Shown here piece after piece: positions 14,717 to 22,245 of a stretch of 22,485 nt of DNA. The position numbers were made by a program, and so were the translations under genes. Positions within the stretch are counted from its first letter, which is position 1. Each line of letters begins with the position of its first letter. This DNA comes from an uncultured Acetatifactor sp. (GTDB lineage: Bacteria > Bacillota > Clostridia > Lachnospirales > Lachnospiraceae): the NCBI GenBank assembly GCA_910585805.1, contig CAJUFB010000062.1, forward strand, positions 1 through 22,485, in the 5' to 3' direction. The notes under the pieces were generated by a model. That model was given only the letters and a program-made list of their open reading frames with translations. It was not told where the DNA came from and did not search any database.

Positions 14717-16675
14717 ATGGCGGTAATAAAAAAACGTAGTACAGATATATCCGAAAATAGATGCATGGCGGATGCCTTCAAATATTCTGCAGGAAATATT
14801 CTGCAGGAAATGCAAAAGAGGCAATCTCCGGGACAGGGAATGGAGGCGCAGAAGATGGCGGCAGATAATAAAAAAGGCACGGAAGGAAAGAAAAGTGCGC
14901 AGTCAAACGGCACCCAGGGAAACAGTTCCGGAAATCGTTCCGGCCAGATGGCCACCCTGCGCAAGGTGCTCAATTATATCCGCAGGTACTGGCTGATGGT
15001 GGGACTTTCCCTGATACTGGCGGCAGTGACGGTGGTTTTGACGCTCTATGTTCCCATTCTTACGGGAGATGCGGTGGACCTGCTGCTGGGAGAGGGAGCG
15101 GTGTACTTTTCCGGTGTGTTTGACCTGATGAAAAAAATCGGCATTGCCATGGCGGTGACGGCTCTGGCTCAGTGGGTGATGAATACCTGCAACAACCATA
15201 TCACCTATCATGTGGTAAAGGATATCAGAGAGGATGCCTTTGAGAAGCTGGAGAAGCTTCCGCTGAAGTATCTGGACGCACAGCTTTACGGCGATATCGT
15301 CAGCCGTGTGGTGGCGGACGTGGATACCTTTGCGGACGGTCTGCTCATGGGATTTACCCAGCTTTTTACGGGAGTGCTGACCATTATCGGCACCCTGATC
15401 TTCATGATGGTCACCAATGTGCCCATTGCGTTGGTGGTGGTGTGTATTACGCCGGTGTCTTTCCTTGTGGCCAGGTTTATCGCCACGAGAACCTATTCCA
15501 TGTTCAAGCTTCAGTCTGAAATCCGCGGGGAGCAGACTTCCCTGATAGAGGAGACCATCGGAAACCAGAAGATTGTGAAGACCTTTTCCAGGGAAGAGGC
15601 GGTGAAGAGGCAGTTCGGGGAGATTAATGACAGGCTGCAGGGCTGCTCGCTGAAAGCGATTTTCTTTTCCTCTATTACCAATCCTGCCACGCGCTTTGTC
15701 AACAGCCTGGTGTATGCGGGCGTGGGCATCTTCGGCGCGTTTGTGGCCATAAGGGGCGGTATCAGTGTGGGACGGCTTTCCTGTTTCTTAAGCTATGCCA
15801 ACCAGTATACAAAGCCCTTTAACGAGATATCCGGCGTGGTGACGGAACTGCAGAATGCGCTTGCCTGCGCTGCCAGGATTTTTGAACTGATAGAGGAGGA
15901 GCCTCAGGTTCCGGATGCGGAAAATGCGAAGGTATTGACAGATGCTCAGGGCAATGTGGCTTTGGAAAATGTGCATTTCAGCTATGTGCCGGAGCGGAAG
16001 CTGATCGAGAATTTCAACCTGACGGTGAAGCCGGGACAGAGAGTGGCTATCGTAGGCCCTACCGGCTGCGGAAAGACTACAATCATCAATTTGCTGATGC
16101 GTTTCTATGATGTGGACAGCGGACAGATTAAGGTGGACGGCAGCGATATCAGGAACATTACAAGGGGGAGCCTGAGGACCAGCTATGGCATGGTGCTGCA
16201 GGAGACCTGGCTCCGCAGCGGGACAATCCGGGACAATATCCGTATGGGAAAGCCGGATGCCACGGAGGATGAGGTCATTCAGGCGGCGAAGGCGGCTCAT
16301 GCCCACAGCTTTATCAAGCGTCTGCCGAAGGGTTACGACACTGTCATCACGGAGGACGGGGGCAGCCTGTCCCAGGGGCAGAAGCAGCTGCTGTGCATCG
16401 CCAGGGTTATGCTCTGCCTGCCGCCCATGCTGATTCTGGACGAGGCGACTTCCTCCATCGATACACGCACGGAGATGCGGATACAGAACGCATTTGCGAA
16501 GATGATGGAGGGCAGGACCAGCTTTATCGTGGCCCACAGGCTTTCCACTATCCAGGAGGCGGATATTATCCTGGTGATGAAGGACGGAAATATTATCGAA
16601 CAGGGGAATCATGAATCTCTGTTGGCGAAGAACGGATTTTATTCTACGCTGTATCACTCGCAGTTTGAGGGGTGA
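14717..16675 (+). CDS. Heterodimeric multidrug-type ABC transporter, subunit B (catalytic; BmrD/YheH-like)
   Basis: A half-transporter of 652 residues from ATG 14717. The membrane domain runs from about residue 85 to 380. The ATPase domain has Walker A GPTGCGKTT, signature LSQGQKQLL (Gly to Gln), Walker B MLILDEATSSID with the catalytic Glu, and H-loop VAHRLST. An altered signature here with an altered Walker B in subunit A gives one degenerate and one consensus ATP site, the expected asymmetric pair. Two starts compete: ATG 14717 (GGGAGGG 14702-14708), and ATG 14855 (GGAGG 14842-14846), which gives MAADNKKGTEGKK and 606 residues, closer to the family's normal length. The extra 46 residues include a 14-bp tandem duplication. 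It is followed by a terminator at 16730. Confidence 0.92.
   Translation: MAVIKKRSTDISENRCMADAFKYSAGNILQEMQKRQSPGQGMEAQKMAADNKKGTEGKKSAQSNGTQGNSSGNRSGQMATLRKVLNYIRRYWLMVGLSLILAAVTVVLTLYVPILTGDAVDLLLGEGAVYFSGVFDLMKKIGIAMAVTALAQWVMNTCNNHITYHVVKDIREDAFEKLEKLPLKYLDAQLYGDIVSRVVADVDTFADGLLMGFTQLFTGVLTIIGTLIFMMVTNVPIALVVVCITPVSFLVARFIATRTYSMFKLQSEIRGEQTSLIEETIGNQKIVKTFSREEAVKRQFGEINDRLQGCSLKAIFFSSITNPATRFVNSLVYAGVGIFGAFVAIRGGISVGRLSCFLSYANQYTKPFNEISGVVTELQNALACAARIFELIEEEPQVPDAENAKVLTDAQGNVALENVHFSYVPERKLIENFNLTVKPGQRVAIVGPTGCGKTTIINLLMRFYDVDSGQIKVDGSDIRNITRGSLRTSYGMVLQETWLRSGTIRDNIRMGKPDATEDEVIQAAKAAHAHSFIKRLPKGYDTVITEDGGSLSQGQKQLLCIARVMLCLPPMLILDEATSSIDTRTEMRIQNAFAKMMEGRTSFIVAHRLSTIQEADIILVMKDGNIIEQGNHESLLAKNGFYSTLYHSQFEG
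14783..14810 (+). repeat. 14-bp tandem duplication near the start of subunit B
   Basis: TATTCTGCAGGAAA is present twice in tandem (14783-14796 and 14797-14810). Because 14 is not a multiple of three, the second copy changes the reading frame of anything translated from ATG 14717. Confidence 0.9.
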
Positions 16676-16729
16676 AGGTGACGGGACGTACCGGGGTATT
16701 AGTCGTGTGAAGGAATAAATGGAGATTTG

Positions 16730-16769
16730 AAAAAGCTGCAGGATAGCTTATGTTATCCGGCAGCTTTTT
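16730..16769 (+). terminator. Intrinsic terminator of the ABC operon
   Basis: AAAAAGCTGCAGGATA (16730-16745) pairs with TTATCCGGCAGCTTTTT (16753-16769), with one internal A/G mismatch and a short loop, and ends in a run of T. The A-run upstream makes it potentially bidirectional. Confidence 0.9.
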
Positions 16770-16785
16770 AAATTCATAATAATTT

Positions 16786-16819
16786 CAATAGTTTTTGGGA
16801 TAAAATCCAAAAACTATTG
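16786..16819. repeat. 13-bp perfect inverted repeat upstream of the AAA/DUF4143 gene
   Basis: CAATAGTTTTTGG (16786-16798) and CCAAAAACTATTG (16807-16819) are separated by 8 bases. No T-run follows. It lies 52 bases before the ATPase start codon, just upstream of AT-rich sequence holding a TATAAT (16845-16850), so it may be an operator. Confidence 0.6.
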
Positions 16820-16870
16820 ATTATTTAATATTTTTTGAATAAAATATAATTATGTCGGAGGAAATATGCT

Positions 16871-18085
16871 ATGGAAAATATAAGAATCGAACGGAAGGAA
16901 TATCTGGAGAAGCTGATGGCATGGAAAGACAGGCAGGTAATCAAAGTGATTACCGGAGTCCGCAGATGTGGGAAATCTACTTTGATGGAAATGTTCCAGG
17001 ATCATCTGAGAGAAGGGGGAGTCTTGGAAGAACAGCTGATAGCGGTTAACCTTGAGGATTATGATTTTCGGGAGCTGCGGAAGCCTGACAGATTGTATGC
17101 CTATGTGAAAGAACGAATTGTCAAAGGCAAAAGAATGTATCTCTTTTTGGATGAAATCCAACATTGTGAAGGGTTTCAGGAAGTTGTGGACAGCCTGTAT
17201 ATCAAAAAGGACATGGATGTGTATCTTACAGGCTCCAATGCCCATATGCTTTCCGGCGAATTAGCGACATTGCTGTCCGGCCGTTATGTGGAGATAAAGA
17301 TGCTTCCGCTGTCTTTTCAGGAATATGTATCTTCTACCGGGAGTACGGACGACCTGTCCCGAAAATATGCGGAATACCTTGAAACAGGCGCTTTTCCCTA
17401 TGTGTTGGAACTAAAAGGTCATTCCAGGGAAATTCGGGATTATCTGGAAGGGCTTTACCATACGATCGTTATTAAGGATATCGCTTCCCGTAAGAAGATT
17501 ACGGATATCATGATGCTGCAGAGTGTTACGGAGTTTGTGTTCGATAGTATAGGAAGCCAGCTTTCCACAAAAAAAATAGCGGATACCATGACCTCTAACG
17601 GCAGAAAAATAGATGTGAAGACTGTGGAGCGGTATCTTGACGGTTTGATGGAAAGCTTTATTATATATCAGGCCAGACGGTATAATATCCGGGGAAAGCA
17701 ATATCTGAAAACACTTGAAAAATATTATGTGGTAGATATAGGGATGCGGTATATGCTTTTAGGAACCAGGGGGACGGATGTGGGCCATATTCTGGAGAAT
17801 GTCATATATCTGGAATTGAAGCGTAGAGGATATGAGGTATATGTGGGAAAAATGGACGAGCTGGAAGTGGATTTTGTAGTTAAGGAGCCAAAGAAAACCA
17901 CATACATCCAGGTGGCGGCATCCGTCAGGAACTCAGATACATTGGAAAGGGAGCTGACGCCGCTTCAGAGGATTCCGGATCATTATCCAAAGTTGATTTT
18001 GACACTGGACGAAGACCCGGAGGCGGATTACGAGGGCATTCGCCGCATCAATGCACTGGACTGGCTGATGGGGACGGCAAAATGA
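16871..18085 (+). CDS. AAA-family ATPase with DUF4143 C-terminal domain
   Basis: A 404-residue protein of the AAA_14/DUF4143 family, common and multi-copy in Clostridia and archaea, with no settled function. Walker A GVRRCGKST is at about residues 29-37, Walker B MYLFLDEIQ at about 90-98 and sensor-1-like VYLTGSN at about 117-123, followed by LSGRYVEIKMLPLSFQEY, typical of the family. A winged-helix-like region follows (about 215-270). The C-terminal DUF4143 part carries LENVIYLELKRRGYEVYVG and ELEVDFVV...TYIQVA, a PD-(D/E)XK-like nuclease fold pattern (E, D, then Q-x-A in place of E-x-K). ATG 16871 is preceded by GGAGG (16857-16861). It is monocistronic. GACAG/CTGTC (18084-18102) followed by GGCCGGTTTTT may be a weak terminator. 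Confidence 0.9.
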   Translation: MENIRIERKEYLEKLMAWKDRQVIKVITGVRRCGKSTLMEMFQDHLREGGVLEEQLIAVNLEDYDFRELRKPDRLYAYVKERIVKGKRMYLFLDEIQHCEGFQEVVDSLYIKKDMDVYLTGSNAHMLSGELATLLSGRYVEIKMLPLSFQEYVSSTGSTDDLSRKYAEYLETGAFPYVLELKGHSREIRDYLEGLYHTIVIKDIASRKKITDIMMLQSVTEFVFDSIGSQLSTKKIADTMTSNGRKIDVKTVERYLDGLMESFIIYQARRYNIRGKQYLKTLEKYYVVDIGMRYMLLGTRGTDVGHILENVIYLELKRRGYEVYVGKMDELEVDFVVKEPKKTTYIQVAASVRNSDTLERELTPLQRIPDHYPKLILTLDEDPEADYEGIRRINALDWLMGTAK

Positions 18086-18381
18086 CAGGGAAGGCGTCTG
18101 TCGGGCCGGTTTTTCGGAAGAAATTCTTTCTGCTGCTTAAGAATTGCTCCTGGAATGCCGATATATCTTGCATATGAAAGGAACGAAGCTGTTGTTTCCG
18201 GCAGAACATGTCGTTTGAGATAATATACTTCATTACTGCCGGTGTTTCGTGAGCGTAGTCATTCCTAAAGATAGAAGCACCGATTTATTGGCTGCTGTTC
18301 CTTTACTGTCTGCGGCAGAAGCGCTCACATGTTATACATACATCACTTTTTACGGTAATTCCAAAATAACAGGAGGGGGCT

Positions 18382-19314
18382 ATGAAATTACAGAACAATA
18401 TAACGATTTTCAGCGGAGACACGCGGAACAACGCACAGGCAGAATGGACGAACAGGCAAGCCACGGAGTCCTGCGACAAAAAAAGCAAGACCATATACGC
18501 GGGAGATTTCCTGAAGGAGTTTCCGCTGCGGGAGAAGATACAGCAGAAAAAGTCCGAAGCCCAGCAGCGGGCTCTGAAGATTGTGAGCGATGCCTGGGGC
18601 ATGGACAAGCAGATTGACGATGAAATCAAGGTGCGCGAGGAGGAGTCCAAGGTGCTCCGGGAGGATAACCAGGAGGCGCTTGAGAACCTGAAGGATGTCA
18701 ACCAGAGGATGGAAGAACTTCAGGATGCCTTCGGCATAAGCCCGGACAGCGAAGAGCAGCAGGAACTGGAGCGCATCATGCAAATGCGGAAATCCCCCAC
18801 GGTGAGCCTGGAAGAGGAGGAACTCACGGAATATCAGAGGCGCGCGCTGGCGTTGGACGACGAGGCGACGTTTTACAGGAAGCAGATTGCGGCCAACAAC
18901 GGCAAAATCCTGGAGAATAGCGAGGTAAATTCGGCTATCCGGAAAGAGCGCATCAAGTCCCACACCATGGTGGACGCCCAGAAGGAGGCGGAGGAGGTCA
19001 TGGATGCCGCCCAGGATACCGTCATCGGTCTGGTGATGGAGGAGGCTAAGGAGCATCTGGACGAGGAGCAGGAGAAGCGGGAAGAGCAGGCCGAGGCCAT
19101 CGAGGAGAAGAAGGAAGAGCAGGAGGAAATCCAGGAGAAGCGGGAAGAGAGAGAAGAGGGACTGGAAGAATTGATAGATGAGATGCCTGTGGAGGAGATG
19201 ACGGACCTGCAGCAGACCGTGGACGAAGTCAAGCAACAGGTTCAGAAGGTTCTGGCTGAGGCCAATCTGGCGGCTGAGGATGTGAAGGGCGCGAGGGTGG
19301 ATGCGTCCGTGTGA
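18382..19314 (+). CDS. Charged coiled-coil protein, unknown family (paralogue 1)
   Basis: A 310-residue soluble protein without signal peptide or membrane segment. I do not recognise the family. The N-terminus MKLQNNITIFSGDTRNNAQ is followed by a linker, KTIYAGDFLKEFPLREKI, then long helices with a very strong E/K/R/Q bias, densest at about residues 215-265 (repeated EEKKEEQEEIQEKREEREE). It ends in a conserved-looking block, MPVEEMTDLQQTVDEVKQQV and EDVKGARVDASV. ATG 18382 has AGGAGG five bases upstream. The next gene is a clear paralogue 92 bp downstream, probably in the same transcript. The 296 bp before it (18086-18381) hold no gene I can support; no convincing promoter was seen. Structural or scaffold roles are possible but unproven. 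Confidence 0.75.
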   Translation: MKLQNNITIFSGDTRNNAQAEWTNRQATESCDKKSKTIYAGDFLKEFPLREKIQQKKSEAQQRALKIVSDAWGMDKQIDDEIKVREEESKVLREDNQEALENLKDVNQRMEELQDAFGISPDSEEQQELERIMQMRKSPTVSLEEEELTEYQRRALALDDEATFYRKQIAANNGKILENSEVNSAIRKERIKSHTMVDAQKEAEEVMDAAQDTVIGLVMEEAKEHLDEEQEKREEQAEAIEEKKEEQEEIQEKREEREEGLEELIDEMPVEEMTDLQQTVDEVKQQVQKVLAEANLAAEDVKGARVDASV

Positions 19315-19406
19315 GAGACGGGGAAGGATGCAAATGCCATATGGCAGAGGCGGCAGCATCTGTTTCTGCACGGGCATAGAATATGGGAATGAGGACAGGA
19401 GGGTAT

Positions 19407-20387
19407 ATGAAAGTACAGAACAACATTACGCTTTTTACAGGTGATACCCGGAACAGTGCGCAGGCATCAGATAAGGCCGGGTGGAGCCAGGCTTCCGAAG
19501 AGAAGAACAAAACCATTTACGCCGGGAATCTGCTGACGGAATTTCCTTTACGGGACAGAATCCAGGAGAGAAAAGCCCAGGCACAGCAGAGGGCGATGAA
19601 GATTGTGGGCGATACCTGGAACGGAGACCGGCAGGTAGAGGGGCTTGTTGAAGAGAGCAGGGAGCGCCGCAGGAATCTGCAGGTTACTTATAAAGAAGCG
19701 CAGGACAGGATAGCGGAAATCAGGGAAGAAAGCGAGGCCCTGAGGGATGTCTATGGAGTAGATGCCGACAGTGAGGAACAGCAGTACCTGGATCTGCTGC
19801 TGAAGGAACAGGCGGCGAACAGTCCGGTTTCAGGGGTGGAACTGACAGAGGAAGAGAGTGAGCGCCTATATGAATTCAGGCTTCAGGGAAAAGAACTGAC
19901 GGAATATCAGCAGCGTCAGTTGGAGCTTAACGGAGAAATCGGGAGCCATCAGCTTGTTGCGTACAAGGCCAAAGCGGGGATCGAGAAGGAGAACGCCGTT
20001 ATCCGCGGAATCCGTGAGGAACAGCGGAAAGTCCATCCCATGACAGATGCCCAAAAACAGGCGGAAGAAGTGATGGAAGCCGCCCGGAATGAAATCATCG
20101 GTATGGTGACAGAGGAAGCGAAGGACCATATTGATGAGGAGCAGGAAGAGAAGAAGGAAGAAGCCGAGGCCATCAAGGAGAAAAAGGAAGAGCAGGAGGA
20201 AGTTCTGGAGAAACGCGAAGAGCGGGAGAAGGAACTGGAAAGGCTCATGGAAGAAATGCCTGTGGAGGAGATGGCTGATTTGAAGAATGTCCAGGCGCAG
20301 GTACAGCAGGAGATTCAGGATATGGTGAGCAGGATGAATCTGGTTGCGGAGGATATCAAGGGTGCTCAGGTGGATGCCAGTCTGTAA
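19407..20387 (+). CDS. Charged coiled-coil protein, unknown family (paralogue 2)
   Basis: A 326-residue paralogue of the preceding gene. It shares the N-terminal QNNITLFTGDTRNSAQA, KTIYAGNLLTEFPLRDRI, the central ELTEYQQRQLELNGE, and the acidic coiled coil EEAKDHIDEEQEEKKEEAEA, and ends MPVEEMADL and EDIKGAQVDASL. The N- and C-terminal blocks are better conserved between the pair than the middle, where lengths differ; this points to functional ends with a variable helical spacer. ATG 19407 follows AGGAGGG (19397-19403). The frame is open back to 19383, but the ribosome site and the match to the paralogue favour 19407. No function is known to me. The nitroreductase start lies 42 bp downstream. 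Confidence 0.75.
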   Translation: MKVQNNITLFTGDTRNSAQASDKAGWSQASEEKNKTIYAGNLLTEFPLRDRIQERKAQAQQRAMKIVGDTWNGDRQVEGLVEESRERRRNLQVTYKEAQDRIAEIREESEALRDVYGVDADSEEQQYLDLLLKEQAANSPVSGVELTEEESERLYEFRLQGKELTEYQQRQLELNGEIGSHQLVAYKAKAGIEKENAVIRGIREEQRKVHPMTDAQKQAEEVMEAARNEIIGMVTEEAKDHIDEEQEEKKEEAEAIKEKKEEQEEVLEKREEREKELERLMEEMPVEEMADLKNVQAQVQQEIQDMVSRMNLVAEDIKGAQVDASL

Positions 20388-20429
20388 GGAAGCGTCTACA
20401 GTATCAATAGAAATGAGGAGTATGGCAGT

Positions 20430-20936
20430 ATGAACACATTGGAAGCAATTAAATTCCGCAGGAGTATCCGCAAATACAGGACGGATATTCCTGTTCCAAG
20501 AGAAGATATCCGGCAGCTGCTGGAAGCTGCCATGATGGCTCCCAGTGCCTGCAATACCAGACCATGGGAATTCGTGGTGATAGAGAGCCGGGAAGTGAAG
20601 GAGCAGGTCATGAAAGCCATGCCTTATACCCAGATGCTGCAGACAGCGCCGCTGGCAATCGTGGTTTGCGGCAAACCGGAGGTACAGGAGAATATCTGTC
20701 CGGGATTCTGGCCTCAGGACTGCGGGGCTGCCGTGGAAAATATATTGCTTGCAGCGAAGGAGCTTGGGTACGGGACCTGTTGGTGCGGATGTTATCCTTT
20801 GGCCAACAGGGTTGAAGCGATGCAGAAAATCCTGGATGTGGAAAGCGTTCCTCTGGCGGTAGTGGCAGTGGGAAGGGCTGACGAAGAGCCGGCTGCAAGA
20901 GGATACTTGGACGAAAGCAGAGTGAAGTATTTGTAG
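20430..20936 (+). CDS. Nitroreductase family protein
   Basis: A 168-residue FMN-dependent oxidoreductase of the compact nitroreductase family, expected to work as a homodimer using NAD(P)H. FMN-phosphate-binding residues appear in FRRSIRKYRTDIPV at about residues 9-22. APSACNTRPWEFVVI follows at about 37-51, and AAVENILLAAKELGYGTCWCGCYP at about 92-115 covers the conserved helix and loop near the flavin. VAVGRADEEPAARGYLDE matches the family's C-terminal G-x-P/E-E-P segment. The physiological substrate cannot be told from sequence. GAGGAG at 20413-20418 precedes ATG 20430. A strong terminator follows 26 bp after the stop. It may be transcribed with the coiled-coil paralogues, since no terminator was seen between them. 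Confidence 0.92.
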   Translation: MNTLEAIKFRRSIRKYRTDIPVPREDIRQLLEAAMMAPSACNTRPWEFVVIESREVKEQVMKAMPYTQMLQTAPLAIVVCGKPEVQENICPGFWPQDCGAAVENILLAAKELGYGTCWCGCYPLANRVEAMQKILDVESVPLAVVAVGRADEEPAARGYLDESRVKYL

Positions 20937-20962
20937 TTATCGGGGAAAGTAGAAATGATGTG

Positions 20963-20996
20963 CGGCATCGCAGCTTCTGGCGATGCCGTATTTTTT
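20963..20996 (+). terminator. Intrinsic terminator after the nitroreductase gene
   Basis: CGGCATCGC (20963-20971) and GCGATGCCG (20980-20988) form a perfect 9-bp stem with an 8-base loop, followed by TA and six T. Confidence 0.95.
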
Positions 20997-21007
20997 GCGT
21001 AAAAGTG

Positions 21008-21050
21008 TATCACGAAATATGTTGAAATAAATCTAAATTCGTGATAGTAT
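21008..21050 (+). promoter_or_regulatory. Promoter overlapped by a 9-bp inverted repeat
   Basis: TTGAAA (21022-21027), a 17-base spacer, then TAGTAT (21045-21050). A perfect inverted repeat, TATCACGAA (21008-21016) and TTCGTGATA (21038-21046), brackets the -35 and reaches the -10, as an operator would. It appears to belong to the disrupted Rpn-like gene downstream. Confidence 0.5.
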
Positions 21051-21111
21051 TAGGTCAGCAGATTTTCTAAATACACACAGATTCTGAACATCAAAGATGC
21101 AATTCTTGTAA

Positions 21112-21576
21112 TTCGGAAAATTCCTGCTTAAAAATTCAAAAAAGGAAAAGCGGGAGATTGCGTATTACATTGGAATGCTCTCCCGGAAAATGCAGAATGT
21201 CAGGGAGTATTTTACCAGTGACCTGGGATTTGTGGTGGATTATCTGAATGAAGGAAGCTTCGAAAAACGCAGGAATCAGAAGATTATCCATGTGGAAGCA
21301 CTGTGTGAGATGATGGAGGCGCTTACCGGGGATACCCGGTTTACTGACCAGGTAGAGGATCTGTTGAAAAAGCAGAAAGAAGGGAAGGAGATTGTTATGT
21401 GTGAATATATCGATATGTTGGAAGCAAGAGGAGAGATAAGAGGAGAAAATAGAGGAGAAACACGTCTGGCGAACCTGATACAAACGCTCCTGAAAGAGAA
21501 AAAGTTTGATGACATAGAAGCCGTGTCAGGAAACCGTGAAAGACGTCACGAGCTGTATAAACAGTATGGAATTTGA
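21112..21576 (+). pseudogene. C-terminal remnant of an Rpn-like (PD-(D/E)XK transposase/nuclease-type) protein
   Basis: The open frame runs from 21112 (after an in-frame TAA at 21109) to TGA 21574-21576. The segment from KEKREIAYYIGMLSRKMQN is in frame before the first ATG at 21175, so an ATG-initiated 133-residue protein would lack part of the conserved region. The C-terminus has the features of Rpn/PDDEXK-type proteins abundant in Clostridia: KQKEGKEIVMCEYIDMLEAR, then the RGEIRGENRGE repeat typical of their linkers, then a short helical tail ending YKQYGI. The catalytic N-terminal domain is absent although a promoter remains at 21022-21050, which implies internal deletion. It could be expressed as a fragment; function is doubtful. 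Confidence 0.6.
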
Positions 21577-21716
21577 AAATTTTTTGATTATGTGGAGTTG
21601 TTTGGAACTAAATTTTTCCGGAATGTTGATGGAAATCCGGGCCACTGTTTTTAGCTGAGGAAATACAGTAGAACAAATGTATTGTCTGCAATTGTCTACA
21701 GGATTATAGAAACACA

Positions 21717-21755
21717 AAATAACGGAATCCCATATTTTATGAGATTCCGCTATTT
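21717..21755 (-). terminator. Terminator downstream of tRNA-Gly
   Basis: ACGGAATC (21722-21729) pairs with GATTCCGC (21743-21750), with further pairing inside the loop. On the minus strand the stem is followed by TTATTTTG. It lies 6-44 bases past the tRNA 3' end. Confidence 0.65.
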
Positions 21756-21760
21756 AAAAG

Positions 21761-21833
21761 AGCGATAGACGGGACTCGAACCCGCGATTTCCACCTTGGC
21801 AAGGTGGCGCTCTACCAACTGAGCCACTATCGC
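21761..21833 (-). tRNA. tRNA-Gly (anticodon GCC)
   Basis: The minus strand folds as a complete 73-nt tRNA. The acceptor GCGATAG pairs with CTATCGC (21827-21833 with 21762-21768). The D-arm contains GGCTCAGTTGGTAGAGC, the anticodon stem is CCACC/GGTGG with loop TTGCCAA and anticodon GCC (complement of 21798-21800), and the T-arm has GCGGGTTCGAGTCCCGT. The discriminator base is U, as in bacterial tRNA-Gly. CCA is not encoded (CTT follows), so it must be added after transcription. It has its own promoter and terminator and stands alone. Confidence 0.97.
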
Positions 21834-21861
21834 ATACGTCCATTCCTTAAGGACAAGATTT

Positions 21862-21890
21862 ATTTTACTACATGCGATTCCATTTGTCAA
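21862..21890 (-). promoter_or_regulatory. Promoter of tRNA-Gly
   Basis: On the minus strand, TTGACA (complement of 21885-21890), a 17-base spacer, then TAAAAT (complement of 21862-21867), about 28 bases before the tRNA 5' end. Confidence 0.85.
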
Positions 21891-21902
21891 CTGTTTTTTG
21901 AA

Positions 21903-21922
21903 AGATTTAAAGAGATTTAAAG
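21903..21922. repeat. 10-bp tandem repeat
   Basis: AGATTTAAAG occurs twice in tandem (21903-21912 and 21913-21922), just left of the MITE-like element. Confidence 0.8.
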
Positions 21923-21923
21923 A

Positions 21924-22079
21924 GACTGAAGGTAACAGTTCAGACAGGGCGCTGAACTGTTACGAGAATGCACACAAAACGCGAAAAGAATGCATTTTGG
22001 CGCCCGCAAGTCTCGCAAAATTGCACAGAGCGCAATTTTGACTTTGCGAGAGGGGCTGTCTGAACTGTTACGACTGGAG
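21924..22079. mobile_element. MITE-like element, 140 bp, with 16-bp terminal inverted repeats and probable target duplication
   Basis: GTAACAGTTCAGACAG (21932-21947) is the exact inverse of CTGTCTGAACTGTTAC (22056-22071). Immediately outside lie GACTGAAG (21924-21931) and GACTGGAG (22072-22079), an 8-bp direct repeat with one mismatch, as expected from a target-site duplication. Inside, an extra copy of the terminus (CTGAACTGTTAC, 21952-21963) makes a local hairpin with the left end. Nested palindromes CTCGCAAA/TTTGCGAG and CAAAATTGC/GCAATTTTG occupy about 22013-22050. There is no coding capacity, so mobilisation would need a transposase in trans. Confidence 0.65.
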
Positions 22080-22245
22080 TTTAAACGTTACGTTACAGGA
22101 GCAGACGGCGGCAAAAAGAAATAGACCTTGAATACCTCACAGAAGAAAAGTTTTACCCTTTTGACTCCCGTGACATGTACGCTTCTGAGCAAGGCATAGA
22201 TGATTCCCCTTTCTCCCACATAGGGCGGTGCATGGTTTACAGCTT

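Noticed and set aside
18198..18242. CCGGCAG/CTGCCGG inverted repeat between the ATPase and the coiled-coil genes
   Set aside because: Short 7-bp arms with a 31-base loop are expected by chance in a region of this size and have no clear context.
18388..19377. A 329-codon minus-strand frame opposite the first coiled-coil gene
   Set aside because: It is the Leu-rich complement of an E/K-rich coding strand. The plus-strand frame has a ribosome binding site and a paralogue; this one has neither.
22153..22233. A 26-codon minus-strand ORF (MHRPMWEKGESSMPCSEAYM...)
   Set aside because: No ribosome binding site and it overlaps a better-looking plus-strand frame; there is not enough to call a gene.
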